Shown one piece after another: positions 1 to 7,206 of a DNA stretch of 9,711 nt. The stretch comes from Equivita sp045641605 (lineage in GTDB: Bacteria; Actinomycetota; Coriobacteriia; Coriobacteriales; Eggerthellaceae), in the NCBI GenBank assembly GCA_045641605.1, contig JAZUHG010000010.1:1-9711 (forward strand), written 5' to 3'. The notes under the pieces were generated by a model. It saw only the letters and a program-made list of their open reading frames with translations. It searched no databases and was not told where the DNA came from. The translations under genes and the position numbers were made by a program. Numbering within the stretch: the stretch's first letter is position 1; each line of letters begins with the position of its first letter.

Positions 1-638
1 AGAATAATGTAATTTCATATTGAAAAGATGAAGATGTTTTTTATATCGACAGTGTTGGAATGGTTGTAGATTATTTGTTTAAAATTGGAAAAGCAGAAGC
101 TAAATACAAACAAATTGCTGAAAGACAATTAGACTTTGCTATAGAAAAAGCTAAAATTAATAACTCTAAGTTGCCTTTTCATATGTATAACCTAAACAAT
201 AATGAGCATTATGGAAGTCAGTATTGAGGAAGAGGGATAGGATGGTATTTGCTTGGGTTAATGTATGGAGCAAAATACAATCCTGAAAAATATAGTGAAG
301 TTTTTTCTAGCTTGCTTAATTACGTTATTTCAAATGTATCTGCTGATGGTTATTTATATGATGATTTTAAATTGAAGAGACACATAGACACGTCTATTAC
401 GTCTATGGCCGCATTGGCAATTAATTTTGGAATCGAGAAACACATTATTGATTCCGATAAAACAAAAACGTTAAATGCATTAACGTCTGCGCTATTAAGT
501 TCCATAGACAAAAATGGTGGTGTAAATAATTCCTCCGGAGAGTGTAAGGGTGCAGATAAATATTCAAAACAATTTGGTGATTTTTTTGCTGGCGGATATA
601 CGCTTACTTTATTAAATCAACTAAACAACATAAAGTAA
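1..638 (+). CDS. GH88/GH105-like unsaturated glycuronyl hydrolase, 5' end missing
   Basis: Reading is open from base 3 to TAA at 636-638 if the TGA codons at 21-23 and 225-227 are Trp; 211 residues are visible. The family (about 350-380 residues, alpha/alpha barrel) removes unsaturated uronic acid residues from polysaccharide fragments. Family-like signs are an FYIDSVGM segment near residues 13-20 with a candidate catalytic Asp (D16), the YWGRGIGWYLLGL segment around residues 74-86 (families usually show W-x-RGNGW), a DTS segment and a GG-x-x-L end. The first W of that segment is a TGA codon and the second is TGG. Roughly the N-terminal 40 percent lies outside the window. The DNA is much richer in A+T than typA or leuS. 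With the neighbouring pyruvyl transferase it suggests a capsule or exopolysaccharide locus. Substrate and exact subfamily cannot be decided here. Confidence 0.72.
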
Positions 639-1814
639 TTACATTTTTAATGAATTTACAAGAAATTTTTTAGATGCTTCAATTCAATTATTAAGTTTAT
701 CTCTATTGATTTTGCTCGAGTAATCGATATTTCCTTTTAATTTTGTTTTGAGTTCATTTTTAGATAATTGTGTAATCGGGCTAGTTGCAACAGCCTTCAA
801 TAATGAAGAAATTCTATTATTTGATGCTTTTAGGTCGTACATTTTTGTACTTCTCTTAATAGGAACAAATTTCTTTTCAAAAATTATTGAGAAACATAAT
901 GCATGGAACGAATCCGTAAATACTATTTCAGCGTCTTTTATTAATGTTATGAATAAAGAAGGATCGCAATCAACGTAAGTAATTTTCTTATTTTTAGCAT
1001 GATTATTAACATTTGGAACTCAAATGTATTTTAGATTGTGATCTTTGCAATAGTTTATAACCGATTTATTTATTTTGCTATTGTTTGTAAATAAATATAT
1101 AAGCGCATATTTTTCATTTTTATATGGATTTACTGTGCTTAGTTTTGCCCAGTCATTTTTGCCTAGTAAAAATACTGGATCTACTGTATGACAAATTGGC
1201 ATTTTTAAACTATCATTCAGTTTTAAAGTATTGAATGTATCAAGACTATCTTTTTCCCGAAAACTAATTGAGAAAAAAGAAGACAAATTATTTCTAACGA
1301 AGTCAATTTTTCATTTTTTTGTTAAATCTAACTTAGGACTTGTAGAGTAAGCTATTTTTTTTGAGTTTTTAACAAAATTTAATCAATATGCTGGACTAAA
1401 CACATACTTATGGAAAGACCAAATCTGATCGCTTCCGCAAATATACGTATCATATTGTTGGCATTTAGTAATTGTTTGGTTGTTATAAATTACTTTAGAG
1501 TGCTTGACGTTGCTGTTTTTAAATGAATTATTTAATTTACATGTTCTATTTATAAAATTATTTTTTTTGTGTAATATTTTTGATTCAATAATTGTAAATA
1601 AAGTTTGCCCAAGGCCAAATTTTTTTAAGTTATAAAAAAACCTTGATATTTTGTTTTTATTATTATTGTTTTGATTAACAAAACGTATTTGTTCAGCATT
1701 AAATCCTTGTAGACTAATATATTTTTGCAACGCATAAGCTTGAAGTATTCCTCCAATATTGTTGTTGTTTCAATATAAGGAAATTATGCCCACTTTTTTC
1801 ATGGTTTTTTTCAT
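639..1814 (-). CDS. Polysaccharide pyruvyl transferase family protein (CsaB/WcaK-like)
   Basis: One frame of 391 residues from ATG at 1814-1812 to TAA at 641-639, with five TGA codons read as Trp (residues 15, 144, 168, 265, 377) and two TGG codons. The family adds ketal pyruvate to sugars of surface polysaccharides, or is a related enzyme of polysaccharide clusters. Visible signatures are the N-terminal VGIISLYWNNNNIGGILQAY segment with its Gly-rich turn, the YICGSDQIW motif in the middle, and the late FTDSFHALCFSIIF segment, which matches the family's usual TDSFHG-x-x-F-x-I block (here Ala replaces Gly). A second ATG at 1802 gives MKKVGII. The upstream start is preferred because the TATAAT box at 1827-1822 would start the mRNA almost exactly on it. 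The stop codon abuts that of the hydrolase. The gene is AT-rich and low-complexity (Asn/Lys-rich around residue 50), as in many acquired polysaccharide loci. Confidence 0.82.
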
Positions 1815-1821
1815 GGTTGCA

Positions 1822-1827
1822 ATTATA
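1822..1827 (-). promoter_or_regulatory. -10 box of the pyruvyl transferase gene (leaderless)
   Basis: On the minus strand a perfect TATAAT ends seven bases before the ATG at 1814. Transcription starting the usual seven or so bases downstream would give an mRNA with no leader or one base of leader. No Shine-Dalgarno sequence precedes this ATG, in agreement with leaderless translation. No clear -35 box was found. Confidence 0.6.
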
Positions 1828-1836
1828 TCACATAGC

Positions 1837-1842
1837 AATAAT
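1837..1842 (+). promoter_or_regulatory. Possible -10 box for the signal peptidase operon
   Basis: AATAAT lies in the short divergent gap between the pyruvyl transferase and signal peptidase genes and would give a leader of about 23 bases without a Shine-Dalgarno sequence. A weaker alternative, GTTAAT at 1860-1865, sits six bases before the ATG at 1872 and would make the mRNA leaderless. The sequence does not decide between them. No LexA-type operator was seen, although a polymerase gene follows in this unit. Confidence 0.3.
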
Positions 1843-1871
1843 GCGAAATTTATGCATTGGTTAATGGTAAA

Positions 1872-2831
1872 ATGATATTTACATTGAATGACAAGAATAA
1901 AAATAATCAGCAGGAAAATCAAGGCTATAAGATAAATTTTGATCTGATTGATGGTTTTGATGACAGCCAAAAACCTGTGTCTAAGTATGATTTTTATAAA
2001 TCGAATTCAATTCCGAAGACGAATCCTGAGGTTGTGCAACATGTTCAGGCTGTTCAGCCGCAAGTACAAGATGAGCCAGTCGGGCAAATTTTTAATAAAC
2101 CTAGGCCTATTCCTTGAAATTTAAAAAGCGTGCAGCCTCAGCCAAAGCTTGTAAAGGATCAAAGAGTGGAAGCTGCGGGTCAAGCACAAGCTGTAAGATA
2201 TAGAGGTTCGCTTCAAAGAGTTGTTGAGGATTTGAAATTTGAATACCCGAAGTATTTTGCTCCTCACGTTAACCGAAAAATTGTAAAGCCAAAGAAACTG
2301 AATGCAGAAGACAAACCTCAAAAGAGCTTTAAAAAGAAACCTGGTAAGTTTTCTAAGTTTTTGAGAGTTTTGTTGTGGGTTTTGCTTACAATCAACCTTG
2401 TCTGAGTAGCATTTTATACTGTAGAAAAGCTTGTGTATAAGGAAGTGCTTCCAATGGTTGGTGGAATTGGATTTGTAAATCAAACCAATAACAGCATGAG
2501 TCCGCTTATCAACATAGGCGACCTTTGTGTGGTGGTAAAACAAACAAATTACGCTGTGGATAGCATCATTGCATACGAAACTAATAAGTCCGAACTTGTG
2601 GTTCACAAGTTCCTTGGTAAGGACAGCAAAGGCATGTGTCGTGCAAAAGGTCTTAATTACAAAACTATCGATAACCCTTTTGAGCCGGAACAAATTAAAG
2701 GACAAGTTATCTTTGCTATTCCGTTTGTTGGTTTTATCATAACGCCCGTCTTTAATATTTGTTTTATTCTTATACTTGTTGGCTGTTTGATTGTGTGTTA
2801 CAGATGAAGAGCCAAGAAAAAACATACATAG
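1872..2831 (+). CDS. SipW/Sec11-type signal peptidase I with long cytosolic N-terminal extension
   Basis: Continuous frame of 319 residues, ATG at 1872 to TAG at 2829-2831, with TGA as Trp at 2115, 2403 and 2805. The family cleaves signal peptides of exported proteins at the outer face of the membrane. Residues 1-160 form a hydrophilic, Gln/Pro/Lys-rich extension. A first membrane helix lies near 163-182 (VLLWVLLTINLVWVAF). The NNSMSP box carries the candidate nucleophile S208, followed by GDLCVV. VVHKFLG carries H245, the base expected in the SipW/Sec11 class instead of Lys. D267 matches the second acidic position, but the usual KGD reads KGL (L261). A second helix near 283-310 ends in the basic tail RWRAKKKHT. 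This tail exists only when UGA is read through, and it overlaps the polymerase gene by 28 bases. A TTG codon at 1857 is an alternative start. Activity is likely but not certain because of the missing Asp. Confidence 0.82.
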
Positions 2832-4381
2832 CAATCGATTTAAAATCTTTTTATGCTTCTGTTGAGTGCGTTCAGCGAAAGCTTGACCCCTTGGATGCGT
2901 ATTTGGTTGTTGCGGACAAGTCTCACACTGAAAAAACCATTTGTTTGGCGGTCACGCCTGCATTGAAGGCTTATGGAATTTCTGGCCGTGCCAGGCTTTT
3001 TGAAGTCATCGAAGCCGTGGACGAAATTAATCGCATCCGTCAACGTAGGTTGCTTGAACTTTATGATGATGTAGATTCCACTGGCCGCAGGAGTGCCGTT
3101 TCTAAGAAGTTTACGCAAAAATGCAAGTTTGATCATGAGCTTCAAAGTCATCCGGAATATGAGCTGGATTATTTTGTTGCTCCGCCGCAAATGGCTAAGT
3201 ATATAAAGGTCAGTACTCAAATTTATGAGATTTATTTGCGCTATGTTGCGCCAGAAGACATCCATGTTTACAGTATTGACGAAGTTTTTATTGATGCCAC
3301 ACCTTATTTAATGATGCATGATTGTAACGCCGAAGAATTAGCGCGCCGCATGATTACCGATGTTTTGGAAGAGACCGGAATCACGGCGACTGTTGGCATC
3401 GGCACCAATATGTATTTGGCAAAAATTGCAATGGATGTTTACGCTAAGCATATGCAGCCAGATAAAAATGGTGCGCGTATCGCTTTTCTTGATGAACAAG
3501 GCTATCGCGAGCATATGTGAAACCATAGGCCGCTTAGCGATTTTTGGATGATTGGAGCTGGGTATACTCGCCGCCTTGAGGCATATGGAATGCATACAAT
3601 GGGTGACATTGCGCGTTGCTCGGTTCAAAACGAGGATCTTTTATACGAAATTTTTGGAATTAATGCGGAGCTTTTGATTGATCATGCCTGAGGTTGAGAG
3701 CCTTGCACCATCGCCGACGTAAAAGCATATAAGCCTGTGACAAACAGTGTTAGCAGTGGGCAGGTTTTGCATCGACCTTACAAAAATAAGGAAGGGCGGC
3801 TGGTTCTTCGGGAGATGGCAGACGCGCTCAGTCAAGAACTTGTCGCTAAAGGCCTTGTGACCAAAAAACTTTGCATTCACATTGGTTATGACATCAAAAA
3901 TATTATGGACATTGAAGCTGGTGTTGTGAATTCTTACGCTGGCGAGGTTAAAAATGATCATTACGGACGTAAGGTGCCGAAGTATTCGCGGAAGACTATC
4001 AACTTGGAGCGGTGGACGTCTTCGGCGCAAATTATTATGGATGCAGTGGCCGATGCTTACGATGAAGTGGCTGATAAACAGCTTACCATCAGGCGTTTTA
4101 ATGTGACTGCCGAAGCTGTTTTGCCGAAGGATGAAGTCGACGAAGCCATGGAACAAGCCCCTCCCAAGGTTGAACAAATGAATATTTTTACGAATTATGA
4201 ATTGGAAGAGAAGCTTAAAGCTGCCGAGGATGAAAAATTAGAGAAAGAGCTTGAACTTCAACGTGTAATGCTTGCTGTGAAAGAAAAATTTGGAAAGAAT
4301 GCAATCCTTCGTGGCATGAATCTTAACGAAGGGGCCACAATGAAGGAACGCAATGCTCAAATTGGAGGACACAAAGCATAA
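2804..4381 (+). CDS. UmuC/DinB-type Y-family DNA polymerase
   Basis: 525 residues, ATG at 2804 to TAA at 4379-4381, with TGA as Trp at residues 239, 296 and 298 and TGG twice. It is a translesion polymerase of the long UmuC-like form common in Firmicutes and Actinobacteria. The metal-binding acids are visible: D12 in AIDLKSFYASVE, and D159 and E160 in YSIDEVFID. The little-finger region begins after the HAWGWEPCTIADVKAY block; its two Trp are both TGA, a decisive sign of the altered code. QMNIF at 458-462 looks like a sliding-clamp binding motif. The C-terminus has the family ending ILRGMNLNEGAT...RNAQIGGHKA. The start was set where the family begins, although the frame opens further upstream. 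No Shine-Dalgarno sequence precedes it; translation is probably coupled to the overlapping signal peptidase gene. No UmuD-like partner is present. Confidence 0.92.
4364..4368 (+). promoter_or_regulatory. Shine-Dalgarno sequence of the YolD-like gene
   Basis: GGAGG lies inside the last codons of the polymerase gene (the IGG of the IGGHKA ending), twelve bases before the ATG at 4381. Together with the one-base stop/start overlap (TAATG) it indicates coupled translation of the small gene. Confidence 0.5.
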
Positions 4382-4563
4382 TGGAAGATGCAAGAGAAAA
4401 ATATTCAGACATAATTGACATGCCAAGGCATGAACCAGACCCAAACAAGCATCCGCGGATGGATGTTTATAACCGCGCGGCGCAATTTGCACCTTTTGCA
4501 GCTTTAAATGGCTTCGAAGAATCTATCGAAGAAACGAATTCTTCTCTAAGAAATAAGCATTAG
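4381..4563 (+). CDS. YolD-like small protein, C-terminally truncated
   Basis: 60 residues from ATG at 4381 to TAG at 4561-4563. The segments DIIDMPRHEPD, RMDVYNRAAQFAPFAALNGFEESI and EET match the N-terminal half of the YolD-like proteins that commonly follow UmuC-type polymerase genes in Gram-positive bacteria. From memory these are usually around 110-125 residues, so about half is missing. Homology ends near IEET, just where the gene enters the 3' end of the opposite-strand acetyltransferase gene (41-base overlap). The last 12-14 residues are therefore probably not native to the family. The position after the polymerase suggests a role with it, but the biochemical function of the family is not settled. 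It may be a decaying remnant rather than a working protein. Confidence 0.7.
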   Translation: MEDAREKYSDIIDMPRHEPDPNKHPRMDVYNRAAQFAPFAALNGFEESIEETNSSLRNKH

Positions 4564-5257
4564 TTTCGTCTAGAGATTTACCTTCAAGGTTTGTGTCTCG
4601 AAGATACTTCGCTGGAGCACCTGCTACAACAGCATATGGGTCCACATCTTTTGTGACAACAGCTCCAACAGCTGCGAATGAGCCTTCGCCCATTGTTACT
4701 CCTGCCAAAACGACCGAGCCAGAGCCAAGAGTGACATTATTTTTAAGTTCAACAGATTTATAAATGCGAGACATGTGGTCGGCTTCGGAGTGTGCATGCG
4801 TGAAAACTGTAATGTTTTCGGCGAACATTGCGTGGTCTCCCATCTTGAAGCCACCTTTCGAGTCAATCAAAGCTCCGCTATTTCAAGCGGCGAAGTCCCC
4901 AACTTCGATACGATGACCATAATTGAATCGACAATTTTCATGTGCGATAAAACCTTTGCCGCACTTCTTGAAAAGTTTTTGAGCGATAAATTGGCGGTAC
5001 CAAATTGCGAATTCTGCATCAATTCCAAGTGGAACCTTATCAATTGCTTCCCACAAAAAGTGCAGGTAGCGTTGCTCTTCGGTGTATGGGTCTTCCTTGG
5101 CCATGGGAAGAAAGTCAGAATAAAGTTTTAAGTCCACTAAACATTCTTCATCCATCGTTTGTGCGCCAATGAGCTGAAGTACTTCATTTGTCGAAGCCGC
5201 AGTAAGCCCATCTTTTATCATTTTGTCGATTATATTTAGCTTGTCTTGTTTGTTCAT
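4523..5257 (-). CDS. Hexapeptide-repeat acyltransferase (maltose/galactoside O-acetyltransferase-like)
   Basis: 244 residues, ATG at 5257-5255 to TAG at 4525-4523, joined through one TGA (4885-4883, W125). Two other Trp are TGG. The C-terminal half is a left-handed beta-helix acyltransferase: turns such as KMGDHAMFAENITVFT, VELKNNVTLGSGSVVLAGVTMGEGSFAAVGAVVTKDV and the closing YAVVAGAPAKYLR. H154 or H156 in FTHAHSEADH is the expected catalytic His region; these enzymes use acetyl-CoA as donor. The N-terminal 120 residues are a helical domain longer than in classical maltose acetyltransferases (about 185 residues). AGGGAGAT stands five bases before the ATG. The acceptor is unknown; a surface sugar is plausible. 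The gene shares its promoter region with divergent typA and overlaps the YolD-like gene at the 3' ends. Confidence 0.85.
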
Positions 5258-5262
5258 CGTAT

Positions 5263-5268
5263 CTCCCT
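5263..5268 (-). promoter_or_regulatory. Shine-Dalgarno sequence of the acyltransferase gene
   Basis: On the minus strand AGGGAG lies five bases before the ATG at 5257, inside a predicted leader of about 17 bases. Its presence shows that ordinary leadered initiation coexists with the leaderless starts in this genome. Confidence 0.6.
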
Positions 5269-5280
5269 AATTACCAGGCG

Positions 5281-5304
5281 ATTATAACATACTAGTGTTA
5301 TAAT
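5281..5304. promoter_or_regulatory. Palindromic divergent promoter between acyltransferase gene and typA
   Basis: A perfect 9-base inverted repeat, ATTATAACA then six bases then TGTTATAAT. Each arm contains a consensus TATAAT: minus strand 5286-5281 for the acyltransferase gene and plus strand 5299-5304 for typA, facing away from each other. Predicted mRNA starts are near 5274 (minus) and 5311 (plus). No good -35 box is seen for either direction; each would fall over the other gene's start region. The symmetry may simply be two -10 boxes back to back, or also an operator for a dimeric regulator. Confidence 0.65.
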
Positions 5305-5313
5305 GTGCGGGCT

Positions 5314-7164
5314 ATGAGACGAGATGATATTAGAAATGTTGCGATAATTGCCCATGTTGACCATGGGAAGACGACACTTGTTGACTGTTTGCTAAAGGCG
5401 ACTGATGTTTTTCGCCAGAACCAACAAGTGGATGATCGCGTTTTGGACAGTAATGATCAGGAGCGCGAGCGTGGAATTACAATTCTCTCGAAAAATGTTG
5501 CAATTAATTACAAAAACACAAAGATAAACATTATTGATACGCCCGGCCATGCCGATTTTGGTGGTGAGGTAGAGCGTGTTTTGAATATGGCGGATGCCGC
5601 GCTTCTTATTGTGGATGCTTTTGAAGGTCCTATGCCTCAAACTCGCTTTGTTTTGAAGCATGCGCTGGCCCAGGATATGCGCATAATTTTGGTTGTTAAT
5701 AAGATTGATCGCGAAGGTGCGCGCCCGGATGCTGTGGTTGATGAGGTGTTCGACCTTATGGTTGACCTCAATGCAAGCGACGCTCAGTTGGATTTCCCAA
5801 TTGTTTATGCCAGTGCCACCGAAGGTTTCGCTCACAAGGAGCTAACAGACACAAATAATGACATGTTTCCGCTTTTGGACGTCATACTCTCCGAAGTTCC
5901 AGCCCCCGAGGTTGAGCCAGAGGCAGAAGCAGCAATGCAAATCTCAACTGTTGATCACTCCAGCTATCAAGGAAGAATTGGAGTTGGGCGCCTTAGCTTC
6001 GGCACGTTGAAGAAGGGGCAAAAGGTGCTTGTTAGCAATAATCGCGACAAAAAATACGCCACGCCAATCAAGCAGCTTTTCACTTTTGAGGATTTGGGCA
6101 AGACGGAAGTCGCCGAAGCGAAGGCTGGCGACATTGTTGCAGTTGTTGGTGTTGACGATGCCGATATTGGCGATGTTTTGGTCGAGCTTCCTGCCGAAGA
6201 CAAGGCCGCAACCGAGGCTGCTGCCACACGCGCTGGCGAGTTGTTCGACCCAATTAAGGTTGAAGAGCCAACAATGGCAGTTATTTTTGAGCCTTCGACC
6301 AGCCCTCTTGTTGGTAAGGATGGTGACATTGTCGGCGGGCGTCAGCTTAAGGAGCGTTTGCTTCGTGAAAAAGAATCCAACATTAGTATGAACATCACCG
6401 AAATTGAAGACAGCACCGGCATGGAAGTTGCCGGGCGCGGTGTTTTGCACCTAAGTGTTTTGATGGAGACCATGCGCCGCGAAGGTTATGAGTTTCAAGT
6501 TGGTCGCCCTCGTGTTTTGGTGAAGAAGGGCGAGAATGGTCAAACTCTTGAGCCTATCGAAGAGGCCGTTGTTGATGTGGATAACGAATATTCTGGGAAG
6601 GTAATTGAGGTCTTCGGTAATTGTGGTGGTGAGATGACCGAGATGAATGCTAAGGCTGACCAGACTCACCTTGAATTTAGAATCCCAAGCCGCGGAACTA
6701 TGGGTCTTGCGACCAAGTTGCTTAATGTTTCCCATGGTACAGCCACGTTGTTCCACCACTTCGTCGAGTTTGGTCCTGTGAACTTCGAATACACTGGGCG
6801 CAAAAATGGTGCGCTTGTTTCTATGAGCACCGAGAAAGCCGTTGCCTTTGCGCTGGATACTTTGCAAGAGCGCGGGCACCTTTTTATTAACCCAGGCGAC
6901 GAATGTTACGAAGGTATGATTGTTGGCGAGAGTGCGAAGGAGCAAGACATTGTTGTAAATGTTGCAAAAACCAAGCACCTTGGAAACCAGCGAGCTTCTG
7001 GCAGCGACAAAGCAATCCAGCTTACACCTCCTGTCACTTTTACTTTGGAGGAGGCTCTCGAATACATCGATGACACAGAACTTGTCGAGGTCACGCCAAA
7101 GCACATTCGCCTTCGCAAAAAACTTCTCACAGCTGCCGAACGCAAAAAAGCCCACCAACTCTAA
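5314..7164 (+). CDS. typA: Ribosome-associated GTPase TypA/BipA
   Basis: 616 residues, ATG at 5314 to TAA at 7162-7164, normal family length. TypA is a translational GTPase related to EF-G that binds 70S ribosomes and helps 50S assembly and growth under stress such as cold. GTPase motifs are clear: AHVDHGKTT at 13-21, RERGITI at 51-57, DTPGH at 75-79 and NKID at 129-132. EF-G-like domains follow, and the TypA-specific C-terminal part is recognisable (SRGTMGLATKLLN, FEYTGRKNGALVSM, RLRKKLLTAAERKK). The protein has no Trp, so it carries no TGA and reads normally under either code. An in-frame GTG at 5305 is rejected as start because it would lie upstream of the predicted mRNA start. With TATAAT ending nine bases before the ATG, and no Shine-Dalgarno sequence, the mRNA is probably leaderless or nearly so. 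Sequence style is close to Coriobacteriia. Confidence 0.96.
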   Translation: MRRDDIRNVAIIAHVDHGKTTLVDCLLKATDVFRQNQQVDDRVLDSNDQERERGITILSKNVAINYKNTKINIIDTPGHADFGGEVERVLNMADAALLIVDAFEGPMPQTRFVLKHALAQDMRIILVVNKIDREGARPDAVVDEVFDLMVDLNASDAQLDFPIVYASATEGFAHKELTDTNNDMFPLLDVILSEVPAPEVEPEAEAAMQISTVDHSSYQGRIGVGRLSFGTLKKGQKVLVSNNRDKKYATPIKQLFTFEDLGKTEVAEAKAGDIVAVVGVDDADIGDVLVELPAEDKAATEAAATRAGELFDPIKVEEPTMAVIFEPSTSPLVGKDGDIVGGRQLKERLLREKESNISMNITEIEDSTGMEVAGRGVLHLSVLMETMRREGYEFQVGRPRVLVKKGENGQTLEPIEEAVVDVDNEYSGKVIEVFGNCGGEMTEMNAKADQTHLEFRIPSRGTMGLATKLLNVSHGTATLFHHFVEFGPVNFEYTGRKNGALVSMSTEKAVAFALDTLQERGHLFINPGDECYEGMIVGESAKEQDIVVNVAKTKHLGNQRASGSDKAIQLTPPVTFTLEEALEYIDDTELVEVTPKHIRLRKKLLTAAERKKAHQL

Positions 7165-7175
7165 ATTATGTGATG

Positions 7176-7181
7176 TATAAT
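7176..7181 (+). promoter_or_regulatory. -10 box of leuS
   Basis: Perfect TATAAT in the 42-base gap after typA. It would start an mRNA near 7188 with a leader of about 19 bases. No convincing -35 box was found. leuS may also be read through from typA, since no terminator is visible between them. Confidence 0.5.
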
Positions 7182-7196
7182 GCTCTAATGCAAAGC

Positions 7197-7203
7197 AAGG
7201 AGA
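7197..7203 (+). promoter_or_regulatory. Shine-Dalgarno sequence of leuS
   Basis: AAGGAGA ends three bases before the ATG at 7207 and fixes this start; it is the strongest ribosome binding site in the window. Confidence 0.75.
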
Positions 7204-7206
7204 GCA

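Noticed and set aside
748..978. A 76-codon open frame on the plus strand
   Set aside because: It lies opposite the C-terminal part of the pyruvyl transferase gene, which contains the conserved TDSFH block in the other direction.
1803..1871. A LexA/SOS operator controlling the polymerase operon
   Set aside because: I looked for paired GAAC/GTTC or CTGT/ACAG half-sites in the gap before the operon and found none.
2121..2834. A 237-codon open frame on the minus strand opposite the signal peptidase
   Set aside because: No family resemblance or ribosome binding site. It mirrors the signal peptidase gene, which shows real active-site motifs.
5305..5313. GTG at 5305 as the typA start
   Set aside because: It directly follows the TATAAT box and would lie upstream of the expected transcription start; the ATG at 5314 also gives the usual TypA N-terminus.
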